A stretch of 36,466 nucleotides of DNA from an uncultured Pelagibacteraceae bacterium (lineage in GTDB: Bacteria > Pseudomonadota > Alphaproteobacteria > Pelagibacterales > Pelagibacteraceae): NCBI GenBank assembly GCA_902522915.1, contig CABYXQ010000008.1:1-36466 (forward strand), written 5' to 3'. The translations under genes were made by a program, and so were the position numbers. Position 1 is the stretch's first letter; each line of letters opens with the position of its first letter. This document shows positions 16,107-24,693 of the stretch, piece after piece. The notes beneath the pieces were generated by a model, which was given only the letters and a program-made list of their open reading frames with translations, ran no database searches and was not told the origin of the DNA.

Positions 16107-17548
16107 TAACCAACACTTCCCTCTAAACTGATACCTACAAGCTTTTGAGCTTCAACTGCAAATTCCATTGGTAGCTGCTGTAGAACTTCTTTGCAAAATC
16201 CATTGACAATCAGTCCAACAGCCTCTTCCGCGCTCAGGCCCCGTTGTTGACAATAGTGTAATTGCTCTTCACTAATCTTTGAAGTTGTTGCCTCGTGAGC
16301 AATGCTTGATTCAGAATTTTTATTCTTAATATACGGAACTGTATGTGCTCCACATTTATTTCCCATTAATAATGAGTCACATTGAGTATAATTGTTAGAA
16401 TTTGAGGCTTTAGATGAAATGTCGACAAGACCTCTGTATGTCATATCAGAAAATCCAGCACTTATTCCTTTAGAAATAATCTTACTTTTTGTATTTTTAC
16501 CCAGATGGATCATTTTAGTTCCTGTGTCTGCTTTTTGATAATTATTAGTAATCGCTATTGAATAAAATTCACCTACTGAATTATCTCCTTTTAAAATACA
16601 ACTTGGATATTTCCAAGTAATGGCTGAACCTGTTTCAACTTGAGTCCAAGAAATTTTAGAATTTTTACCTTTACATAGTCCTCTCTTAGTTACAAAATTA
16701 TAAATTCCACCTTTTCCATCTTTATCACCAGGATACCAATTTTGAACGGTTGAATATTTTATTTCTGCTTCATCAAGTGCTATCAATTCTACATTTGCAG
16801 CATGTAATTGATTTTCGTCTCTCATGGGTGCCGTACAACCCTCTAAATAACTAACGTAACTTCTTTTATCTGCAACAATTAAAGTTCTTTCAAACTGTCC
16901 TGTATTTGTAGCATTTATTCTAAAGTAGGTTGATAATTCCATCGGACATCTTACACCTTCAGGTATATATGCAAATGAACCATCAGTAAAAACTGCAGAA
17001 TTAAGCGTTGCAAAAAAATGATCTGTTGTTGGAATTACAGATCCTAAATATTTTTTTACTAATTCAGGATGATTTTGAATAGCCTCTGATATAGGACAAA
17101 AGATAATTCCTAGTTTAGATAATTCTTCTCTGAAAGTTGTAGCAACTGAGACTGAGTCAAATACTGCATCTACAGCAATACCGTTTAACCTTGCCTGTTC
17201 TTGAAGGGGGATACCTAGTTTTTTATATGTCTCTAAAAGTTTTGGATCTAATTCATCTAAACTTTTAGGTTTATCATCCATACTTTTGGGTGCTGAATAA
17301 TAATATAAATCTTGATAATCGATCTTTGGATACTTTGGTTTTTGCCAGTCTGGTTCTTTTAACTGTTTAAATCTTTCAAATGCTTTAAGTCTAAAATCAA
17401 GCATCCATTTAGGTTCTTTTTTTATATTTGAAATAAATTTAATTACCTCTTCGCTTAAACCTTTTGGAGCTTTAGTGCTTTCAATATCAGTTGAAAAACC
17501 ATACTTATAGTCTTTTAAATTATCAATTTCTTTTTGTCTTTGATCCAT
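16106..17548 (-). CDS. sufB: Fe-S cluster scaffold SufB
   Basis: The 480-aa core scaffold of the SUF machine. Clear signatures are [75 protein letters not shown] and [13 protein letters not shown]. Length fits the family. It is the first structural gene after iscR, with a 1-nt gap, so it is translated from the IscR-controlled message. Confidence 0.97.
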   Translation of the reverse strand: MDQRQKEIDNLKDYKYGFSTDIESTKAPKGLSEEVIKFISNIKKEPKWMLDFRLKAFERFKQLKEPDWQKPKYPKIDYQDLYYYSAPKSMDDKPKSLDELDPKLLETYKKLGIPLQEQARLNGIAVDAVFDSVSVATTFREELSKLGIIFCPISEAIQNHPELVKKYLGSVIPTTDHFFATLNSAVFTDGSFAYIPEGVRCPMELSTYFRINATNTGQFERTLIVADKRSYVSYLEGCTAPMRDENQLHAANVELIALDEAEIKYSTVQNWYPGDKDGKGGIYNFVTKRGLCKGKNSKISWTQVETGSAITWKYPSCILKGDNSVGEFYSIAITNNYQKADTGTKMIHLGKNTKSKIISKGISAGFSDMTYRGLVDISSKASNSNNYTQCDSLLMGNKCGAHTVPYIKNKNSESSIAHEATTSKISEEQLHYCQQRGLSAEEAVGLIVNGFCKEVLQQLPMEFAVEAQKLVGISLEGSVG

Positions 17549-17549
17549 T

Positions 17550-17975
17550 TTATGTTCTTTGTTCTATGTTATTTTTTAATAAATCTTCTAAGCTTTTTTT
17601 TTCAAAAAATGTATTAATATGAGTTTCTAATTCGTCCCAAAGATTATGAGTTACACACTTGGTTGCTTTACCATTACATCCTTTTTTAGATTCTTTTTTA
17701 CATTGTACAGTTTTAACTTTTTCATCAACTGCATGAAATATATTGGTAAGTTTTATTTCATTTGGTTTTTTTGATAAAACATATCCTCCTTGAGTCCCTC
17801 TTATACTTTTAACAATTTGATCTTTTTTTAATTTAGAAAAAATTTGCTCAAGGTAATCCAATGATATGCCTTGACGTAAAGAAATATCTCTTAATGAGAC
17901 AGGATTGATATTGTCAAACCTTGCAAGATCTACCAATGCCATTACAGCATATCTACCTTTAGATGTTAATTTCAT
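17550..17975 (-). CDS. iscR: Rrf2-family Fe-S-responsive regulator IscR
   Basis: A 141-aa Rrf2 winged-helix repressor heading the suf operon. The N-terminus [18 protein letters not shown] and the wing [14 protein letters not shown] are typical. Three cluster-ligand cysteines are present (92, 100 and 107) with His110 three residues later, comparable to Cys92/98/104 and His107 of E. coli IscR but with slightly wider spacing. It therefore probably senses Fe-S status and represses its own operon when clusters are plentiful. The start has an AGGG-type Shine-Dalgarno. RirA is a related alternative in alphaproteobacteria. Confidence 0.9.
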   Translation of the reverse strand: MKLTSKGRYAVMALVDLARFDNINPVSLRDISLRQGISLDYLEQIFSKLKKDQIVKSIRGTQGGYVLSKKPNEIKLTNIFHAVDEKVKTVQCKKESKKGCNGKATKCVTHNLWDELETHINTFFEKKSLEDLLKNNIEQRT

Positions 17976-17998
17976 AATACCCTTTAAATTGTGGGATT

Positions 17999-18030
17999 TT
18001 TATACATACCTGACTAAATTGGTCAAGTAT
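17999..18030 (-). promoter_or_regulatory. iscR-suf promoter with overlapping palindromic operator
   Basis: Bases 18006-18030 form a 25-bp near-perfect palindrome: 20 of the 24 non-central positions are symmetric, with half-site ATACYTGAC. The minus-strand -35 TTGACC (18021-18026) lies within it, and a TATAAA -10 (17999-18004) follows after a 16-bp spacer. It also reads as TGA-N9-TCA, the spacing described for RirA and Rrf2-type iron boxes. Its position predicts repression by the adjacent IscR. Confidence 0.72.
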
Positions 18031-18113
18031 AGTTTATAATAAAAAAACTAACATATTGTCGCTTACTTATGATAAACGTAGTTTTTTTTTGAGAATAATA
18101 ATCAATATCGCAT

Positions 18114-18770
18114 ATGGATAACAAAATATTAGAAATATTTATTCCTGGACCAGCTGGACGGTTAGAAGCTAAGTATTATAAAAGTAAAAAAAATACTTCG
18201 CCGATTGCATTAGTATTACAACCACATCCTCAATACGGGGGTACGATGAATAATAAAGTTGTTGTAGATACTTTTCACACATTTATGGATAATGATTTTT
18301 CAGTTTGCAGAGTAAACTTTAGAGGTGTTGGTAAAAGCGATGGTGAATTTGATAACGGACAAGGTGAACTTGCGGATGCTGCTGCTGCCTTAGACTGGTT
18401 AGAAAGGGAAAATTTTGATAATTCCCAATGTTGGGTTTCTGGCTTTTCTTTTGGGTCTTTAATTGCAATGCAATTGCTAATGAGAAGACCAGAAATTAAT
18501 AGATTTATTGCGATATCACCTCAGCCAAATGTATATGATTTTTCTTTTTTATCTCCATGTCCTACATCAGGATTAATGATATATGGTAAAAAAGATGAGT
18601 TAGTTCCATTAGAATATATTACAGAATTAAATAAGAGGTTAAGCGCTCAAAAAGGTATTAAAGTAGAATTTCAATCTATTACTGAAGCTAATCATTTTTT
18701 TACTAAAACAGAAGATGCACTTACAAAAAATCTTGATAAATATATTAAAAAAGAGACGGCACTATATTAA
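18114..18770 (+). CDS. Alpha/beta hydrolase
   Basis: A 218-aa cytosolic alpha/beta hydrolase without a signal peptide. The oxyanion-region motif VLQPHPQYGGTMNNK, the nucleophile elbow GFSFGS, the acid in YGKKDELVP and the histidine in TEANHFF give a complete Ser-Asp-His triad. VNFRGVGKSDGEFD is typical of the COG2945-like group. The substrate is unknown. It diverges from iscR, so the palindrome in between could also influence it. Its TAA overlaps the stop of anmK by 4 nt. Confidence 0.87.
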   Translation: MDNKILEIFIPGPAGRLEAKYYKSKKNTSPIALVLQPHPQYGGTMNNKVVVDTFHTFMDNDFSVCRVNFRGVGKSDGEFDNGQGELADAAAALDWLERENFDNSQCWVSGFSFGSLIAMQLLMRRPEINRFIAISPQPNVYDFSFLSPCPTSGLMIYGKKDELVPLEYITELNKRLSAQKGIKVEFQSITEANHFFTKTEDALTKNLDKYIKKETALY

Positions 18771-19912
18771 AAATTGTTAACCAATTTACCACCTGTTATT
18801 GGAAAATTACATCCAGTTGTTTTTGGGAAAGATATTGGAAGTTTTAGTAACGATCTTATAGCAAGATAACCAAATGCCTGGGACTCGATAAAATCACCAT
18901 CAAAACTATATTTTTCTATTGGCTCTAAAATAATTTTATTTTTATTTGATAAATTGTTATTAATACAATTTATAAGAAAGTTATTTTTCCTTCCACCTCC
19001 ACAAACCAAAAATTTAATAGTTTCATTTTGACTATTTAAATGCTCTAAACCTCTTGCGATTAAATATCCTGTAAAATCTGTTACTGTTGCACATCCATCT
19101 TCTAAAGATAAGCCTCTTGCAAAAGACACATCAAAATCTTTTATATCTAATGATTGAGAATACTTTTCAATTTTAAAATTTTCTATGGTTTGATTTAAAA
19201 TTAATTTATCAATTTTTCCTAATATGGCTAATTCTCCATTTTTATCGAATTTTTTATTTGAATTATTTCTAACCCAATTATCAATTAAACAATTTCCTGG
19301 GCCTATATCAAATGCTATTAAATTTTCTTGAATTTTTCCAGAAATATTAATTACTTTTGTAAGATTTGCTATTCCACCTATATTTAAAAAACCTAATGGA
19401 AGTCCTGTATTTTTTTTTTCGTTAATTTTTTTTGATAATAAATAATGAAAAATTGGTGTAAGTGGAGCTCCTTGACCATTATTTTGAATATCTGCTTGCC
19501 TGAATTCGTAGACAACCTTTTTTTTTACTAATTGAGACAATAATTTTCCATCTCCTAACTGTTTAGAAACTTTTTTTTTTGGATTATGAAAAATAGTTTG
19601 TCCGTGAAACCCTATTAAATCTATTGGAATTTTTAATTTTAAAGAGATTTGATCAACTTTATCTGCATGAAAAAATGTTAAATTTCTCTCTAAATCTTTT
19701 AATTCTTCAGAGTTGTTTGTTAAGTCTTCTTTTGTTGAAACTATCTCCCTTAAATTAATTAATTGTTGTTGGAGCCTATTGTCATATTGAAAATATTCAT
19801 TCAAAATGATGGTAAATTGATCATATCCATCTGAACTTATTACAGATACATCAACACCATCCATTGAAGTTCCACTCATCAGCCCTATTGATGTATATAA
19901 TTTATTTTTCAT
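18767..19912 (-). CDS. anmK: Anhydro-N-acetylmuramic acid kinase AnmK
   Basis: Phosphorylates and opens 1,6-anhydro-MurNAc during peptidoglycan recycling. The ATP-grip motif IGLMSGTSMDGVDVS opens the protein, followed by GFHGQTIFHNP, LNIGGIANLT, DIGPGNCLID and the C-terminal VCGGGRKNNFL. Length is 381 aa, as expected for the family. It lies back to back with tyrS across a 45-bp gap, a pairing common in alphaproteobacteria. Confidence 0.95.
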   Translation of the reverse strand: MKNKLYTSIGLMSGTSMDGVDVSVISSDGYDQFTIILNEYFQYDNRLQQQLINLREIVSTKEDLTNNSEELKDLERNLTFFHADKVDQISLKLKIPIDLIGFHGQTIFHNPKKKVSKQLGDGKLLSQLVKKKVVYEFRQADIQNNGQGAPLTPIFHYLLSKKINEKKNTGLPLGFLNIGGIANLTKVINISGKIQENLIAFDIGPGNCLIDNWVRNNSNKKFDKNGELAILGKIDKLILNQTIENFKIEKYSQSLDIKDFDVSFARGLSLEDGCATVTDFTGYLIARGLEHLNSQNETIKFLVCGGGRKNNFLINCINNNLSNKNKIILEPIEKYSFDGDFIESQAFGYLAIRSLLKLPISFPKTTGCNFPITGGKLVNNF

Positions 19913-19957
19913 TGATATTCTTTTTAAAAAAAATTTGTATATTGTGACTATAAACTT

Positions 19958-21187
19958 ATGAATAAATTTTTAAAAGAATTTAAAGATAGAGGTTTTTTCT
20001 ATCAATGCACTGATGAAAAGGAATTAACAAGTTTAATAAACAAAGAAAAGATTAAAGGTTATATAGGATTCGATTGTACAGCTGGAAGTTTACATGTTGG
20101 TAGCTTACTGCAAATAATGTGCCTCAGATTATTGCAAAAAAATGGTCATAGACCAATTGTTTTGCTTGGAGGAGGAACCACACGGATTGGAGATCCCTCG
20201 GGAAAAGATAAAACTAGAAAAATACTTAAAGAGGATGAAATTGAAAAAAATATTAAAAATATTAAAAGTATTTTAAAAAAATTTTTAGATAACGATAACC
20301 CTGATACAAAACCATTATTTGTTAATAATTATACTTGGCTTAAAAATTTAAATTATATTTCTTTTTTAAGAGATATTGGAAAACATTTTACAATCAACAG
20401 AATGTTAACATTTGATAGTGTTAAGTTAAGATTGGATAGAGAACAATCTCTAAGTTATATGGAGTTCAACTATATGATTTTACAAGCATATGATTTTCTT
20501 GAGTTAAATAAAAAAGAAAATTGTGTACTACAAATGGGTGGATCAGATCAATGGGGGAATATTGTAAACGGTGTTGAACTTATAAAAAGATATTCTAATA
20601 ATCAAGCTTTTGGACTTACAACTCCACTCATTACCTTAGCAACAGGTGTCAAAATGGGTAAAACAGAGAGTGGTGCTATATGGTTAGATGAAAAATTTTT
20701 ATCAGCTTATGATTATTGGCAATTTTGGAGAAATATAGATGATAGAGATGTAATCAAATTTTTAAAAATGTTTACTGATCTTAAAATAAATGAAATCGAC
20801 ACTATAAAGGATAAAGATATTAATGAATTAAAAATACTTCTAGCAAATCAAACAACAGCCATGCTCCATGGAGAAAAAGCAGCTAAAAATTCTGAAGAAG
20901 CAGCTAAAGAAGCATTTTCTGGCGACTCTTTAGGATCCAATTTACCAAAAGTAAATATCAAATTTGAAAATGAAGAAAAAAAAATTAGTATTATAGATCT
21001 TGTTTTGTTATCAAAACTAGAAAATTCAAAAAGTGAAATAAGAAGACTTGTTAAAGGTAGTGCTATTAAAATTAATGATAATGTTGTGTCTGATGAAAAA
21101 TTTATTATTAATCAAGATTCATTTGAAAAAAATTATCTTAAACTATCAATAGGAAAAAAAAGACATATTAAAATAGAATTAAGTTAA
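19958..21187 (+). CDS. tyrS: Tyrosyl-tRNA synthetase
   Basis: A class I aminoacyl-tRNA synthetase of 409 aa. The HIGH-type signature is HVGS in FDCTAGSLHVGSLLQ, and KMGKTESG is the KMSKS-type loop. The tyrosine-site blocks YDFLELNKKENCVLQMGGSDQWGN are intact. The C-terminal roughly 65 residues form an S4 RNA-binding domain (SKSEIRRLVKGSAIKINDN). Its stop shares TTAA with the convergent AsmA-like gene. Confidence 0.97.
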   Translation: MNKFLKEFKDRGFFYQCTDEKELTSLINKEKIKGYIGFDCTAGSLHVGSLLQIMCLRLLQKNGHRPIVLLGGGTTRIGDPSGKDKTRKILKEDEIEKNIKNIKSILKKFLDNDNPDTKPLFVNNYTWLKNLNYISFLRDIGKHFTINRMLTFDSVKLRLDREQSLSYMEFNYMILQAYDFLELNKKENCVLQMGGSDQWGNIVNGVELIKRYSNNQAFGLTTPLITLATGVKMGKTESGAIWLDEKFLSAYDYWQFWRNIDDRDVIKFLKMFTDLKINEIDTIKDKDINELKILLANQTTAMLHGEKAAKNSEEAAKEAFSGDSLGSNLPKVNIKFENEEKKISIIDLVLLSKLENSKSEIRRLVKGSAIKINDNVVSDEKFIINQDSFEKNYLKLSIGKKRHIKIELS

Positions 21188-23601
21188 TTTTTTTTAATTT
21201 TTTCTAAAGTTCTTGTTATAAATCTAGGTGTTAATGTTTTTATTGGATTTACCTTTGTTTCTAAGTTTTTTGGCGGTCCTTTAATTTTAAAACTAACTCC
21301 AAAAACTCCTTCTCCAACTTTTTTTCCAATTAATAAATCTCCAATTAAAGGTATTGATGAAATTGATCTATTAATGGTTGTAGCAGGAACTAATGTGCCA
21401 CGTAAACTAATTAACTCATTAGTTTGTATGTAGCCCTCCATTAGCACTGAAATAGCGGGACCTATTGCATATAATTCTTCAATTGTCATAAGTTTTTTTT
21501 CATTTGAAAATCTCATTTCAAAATCTGTAAATCTTATTCCTTCACCAGTAAGTAAATCTGCAATTCCTTGAAGCGAGGCTAAAGCTAACAATCTGGCTAA
21601 TACAGGGATTTCTTTCACTTTAAAATTATCTATAATTAATAAAGAATTTGAAACTCCATCTTTTTTAGAAGAGTAAAAATCTAAATATCCATCTTCAAAT
21701 CCTTTAATAAATTTATATCGATTCACTAATGGTTTAGCCCACGAAGAGGTAAGGGTTGTAATTTTATTTCCATTCTCCTCTGTATTAATAATAAAAAATA
21801 TTTTTTCTTTATTTTTAAAATTTGCTGATAAATTTGCATTTTTTACTTTATTTTTTTTTATAAATAATTTTCCATTTAAATTTTTAACAAAATATATTTC
21901 ATCAATATAAACTTGATCTAAATTTACAAATAAATTTATATTATTTTTAAAAATCTTACTTTTATTTTTGTTATTATCTTCTAGTAGATTAGCAATTAGA
22001 GAATTGGCATTAAAAATAGAACCATTAAGTTGATAATTAATTTTATCTTTTTTTTGAATTATGAATTGATTTTGTTTATTATCAGCATCTAAATAATTAA
22101 AATTTGCTTTATCTAAACTTACAATTAAATTATTTTCTCCCAGTAAAAGATTACTAATTTCAATTTTATTATTGTCTTCAAATATTTTTAAGTATTTCAA
22201 ACTTAAATTTTTATTTTGTTCTAGATTTCCTCTTATTTTTAATTGAGAGATTGATTTATCTTTTTTCTGATAATTTAATTGAGGAATTTTAAAGTTTGTT
22301 TGATCAAATTTAAGATCTATATCAAAATTGAATTTCTCATCTTTTTTTGAAAACGAATAATTTATTTTATCATATTCTTTATCAATTATTACCTCTCCCT
22401 CACCAGACAACGATAAATTTTCATTTTTATAATTTATTTTTAGCTTTTGATTTTTAAAATTTATTTTTTTTTTAATTTTAGGAAAGAAATTATCTAAAAA
22501 TTTATGTTTATTAAAATTAATATTTTCTATATTTAATTTTGAAACGAAATTAAAATTACTTCCATTTCTGTTTATAGAATATTCAATTTTATCAAATTTT
22601 TTATCTAACTGAATTTTACCAGAACCTTTTACTGAAAGCTTATTTTTATTATAATCTAATTTTAACTTATGATCTTTTAACAAAATTATTTTATTTATAT
22701 CTATAGGATAGTTTTCAATAAATTCTGGTTTTTTATATTGTAATTGATCAATACCTATATCTGAATTTAAAATAACATTTTTTAACTTAAATTGGTTATC
22801 AATTTCAAATGAAAATCTATTTTTTGATTCAAAATTAGTTTTCTCAATAATTATTTCTTTAAGGTTCAATTGAAAGAGATTTAAAAAATTAATATCTAAA
22901 ACTGCCTTTTTATTTTCAAATTCTCCTTCAAGAAAAAAAGTGTTTTGTTTTTTTTTAATATTTAATAATTTAGAAATAAAATTTATTTTATTATTTGTTA
23001 ATTTTATTTCTTTAAATTTGTAATTATCTTTTTTTAAATTAAAATTAAAACTTATATTTTCAAAATTATTTTTTTTTAGGAAATTTATTTTTCCATCTTG
23101 AAGAAAACCATTTACTTCGTAATCGTTTTTAATATTTCCAAGTTCATCAAAATTTAACTTTATATCTAAACTAATGAACCCATTATTAATAATTTTTTCC
23201 AAAAAAAATAATTGGGCTGTATTGTTTGAAGCTCTTATAAATCTAACCAAATCTTTTAATAATATAGATCTAGTTACTATCTCTATATTTGATGAAATAA
23301 TCTTATTTTTTATCAAAGACACCAACGAAATTTGTGTTTTTATGTACTCTAAGGACAAAGGCTTTTTATAATAAAAAATTGTTGTTCCAACTGTTTTTGC
23401 ATTTATTTTAAAATTTATTGGATCGAGAGTTAATTTAATTTTTTTTAAGTTAATATCTAAATTATTATTCGCTTTAATAATTCTATCTTTTATTTGATTA
23501 TTAAATTTTTCTGTCTCTATGCCAACTAAAGACAAATAAATTATTAAAACAATAAAAACAGAAAATGTAATTATTATAAATTTAAAAATGTTTTTTTTCA
23601 T
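21184..23601 (-). CDS. AsmA-like envelope protein with an internal repeat
   Basis: An 805-aa protein with one N-terminal membrane anchor (IIITFSVFIVLIIYLSL) and a long beta-rich periplasmic part. The C-terminal block PVLARLLALASLQGIADL, followed by GIRFTDFEMRF, is the hallmark of the alphaproteobacterial AsmA-like C-terminal domain. Such proteins are thought to bridge the periplasm and move lipids or assist outer-membrane assembly. Residues about 311-364 and 385-438 align without gaps and look like a tandem repeat. The ATG overlaps the prfB TGA (ATGA), and it ends the mrcA-prfB operon. The middle is very Lys/Asn-rich and divergent. Confidence 0.8.
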   Translation of the reverse strand: MKKNIFKFIIITFSVFIVLIIYLSLVGIETEKFNNQIKDRIIKANNNLDINLKKIKLTLDPINFKINAKTVGTTIFYYKKPLSLEYIKTQISLVSLIKNKIISSNIEIVTRSILLKDLVRFIRASNNTAQLFFLEKIINNGFISLDIKLNFDELGNIKNDYEVNGFLQDGKINFLKKNNFENISFNFNLKKDNYKFKEIKLTNNKINFISKLLNIKKKQNTFFLEGEFENKKAVLDINFLNLFQLNLKEIIIEKTNFESKNRFSFEIDNQFKLKNVILNSDIGIDQLQYKKPEFIENYPIDINKIILLKDHKLKLDYNKNKLSVKGSGKIQLDKKFDKIEYSINRNGSNFNFVSKLNIENINFNKHKFLDNFFPKIKKKINFKNQKLKINYKNENLSLSGEGEVIIDKEYDKINYSFSKKDEKFNFDIDLKFDQTNFKIPQLNYQKKDKSISQLKIRGNLEQNKNLSLKYLKIFEDNNKIEISNLLLGENNLIVSLDKANFNYLDADNKQNQFIIQKKDKINYQLNGSIFNANSLIANLLEDNNKNKSKIFKNNINLFVNLDQVYIDEIYFVKNLNGKLFIKKNKVKNANLSANFKNKEKIFFIINTEENGNKITTLTSSWAKPLVNRYKFIKGFEDGYLDFYSSKKDGVSNSLLIIDNFKVKEIPVLARLLALASLQGIADLLTGEGIRFTDFEMRFSNEKKLMTIEELYAIGPAISVLMEGYIQTNELISLRGTLVPATTINRSISSIPLIGDLLIGKKVGEGVFGVSFKIKGPPKNLETKVNPIKTLTPRFITRTLEKIKKN

Positions 23602-24693
23602 TTAATTTGGTAAAGAGATTGTTCTAAAAAATTATCAATATCACCATCTAACACCTTATCTGGACTTGTGCTTTCAAAATTAGTCCTATTATCTTTTACA
23701 AGTCTATATGGCTGTAAAACATATGATCTTATTTGGTGACCCCAGCCTATTTCTACCTTAGATTTTTCTATATCTTGATTTTCTTGCTCTCTTTTTTGTA
23801 TCTCATTATCATACAATCTTGCTTTAAGCATATTCATACATGTTTCTTTGTTCTTATGTTGTGATCTTTCATTTTGGCATTGGACTACAATTTTAGTTGG
23901 AGTATGAGTTATTCTAACTGCACTGTCAGTAGTATTAACGTGTTGTCCTCCGGCTCCACTAGATCGATAAGTATCAATTCTTAAATCCTTTTCATTAATT
24001 TCTATATTTATATTTTCATCTACTACTGGATAAATCCATACACTTGCAAAACTTGTATGTCTTCTTGCTCCCGAGTCAAATGGTGAGATTCTAACTAATC
24101 TATGTATACCCGACTCTTTTTTAAGCCATCCAAAAACGTAATCACCTTCTATTTTAATAGTTGTTGATTTAATCCCTGCCTCGTCCCCTTTGTGTTCACT
24201 AATCAAATTTGATTTAAAATTTTTTTGATCAGACCACTTAAGATACATTCTTCTTAACATATCAGCCCAATCTTGACTTTCTGTACCTCCAGCGCCAGCA
24301 TGAATTTCAATATAACAATCTAAAGAGTCAGCCTCGTTTGACAAAAAACATTTAACTTCGTTTTTTTTTACTGATTGTCTCAAATCTATTAAGTTACTCA
24401 AAATCTCTTCTTGTAGAGATATATTTTGTTCTTCTACTGCAAGCTCATATAAATCATTCAAATCAGCTAATTTATTAATAGAATTATTCTGAGAATTAAT
24501 CAAATTTTCAAATAATTTTTTTTCTTTTACTACTTTCTTAGAATTATTTTTATCATGCCAAAAATTGGCATCTAGCATTTTTGAATTTAAAGTTTCAAGT
24601 TTTGAATAAATATTATTTTTTTCAAAGATACTCCTTAACTCTTTGATTAATCTTTTCTATTTCTTTTTTATAATCTTGATATTTATCATTCAT
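23598..24693 (-). CDS. prfB: Peptide chain release factor 2, made by programmed +1 frameshift
   Basis: The ORF track begins at an internal ATG (24578). The real start is ATG at 24693, giving MNDKYQDYKKEIEKINQRVKEYL and then an in-frame TGA (24624-24622). The message there reads AAGGAGTATCTTTGAA: an internal Shine-Dalgarno, CTT slippery codon and TGA, as in the classic prfB autoregulatory site. Skipping one base continues EKNNIYSKLETLNSK into the ORF, so CDS = complement(join(23598..24623,24625..24693)), about 364 aa, close to the 365 of E. coli. GGQ is in SSGAGGQHVNTT, and the stop-recognition region contains ISPFDSGARRHTS. The start overlaps the mrcA stop by 1 nt (TAATG). Confidence 0.95.
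24619..24635 (-). promoter_or_regulatory. prfB recoding site
   Basis: On the minus strand AAGGAG is followed directly by TAT CTT TGA A. The SD-like hexamer, CTT and TGA have the same spacing as the E. coli RF2 site. The base after TGA is A rather than the C usual in E. coli. Low RF2 would favour the shift, giving feedback control. Confidence 0.9.

Noticed and set aside
18041-18088. A/T inverted repeat (AAAAAAACTA ... TAGTTTTTTT) as a terminator
   Set aside because: A 10-bp almost pure A/T stem with a 28-nt loop, between two divergent starts where no terminator is needed; expected by chance in this composition.
23598-24578. prfB as a 326-aa gene starting at the internal ATG
   Set aside because: The upstream frame, the recoding signal and the TAATG link to mrcA give a standard-length RF2.
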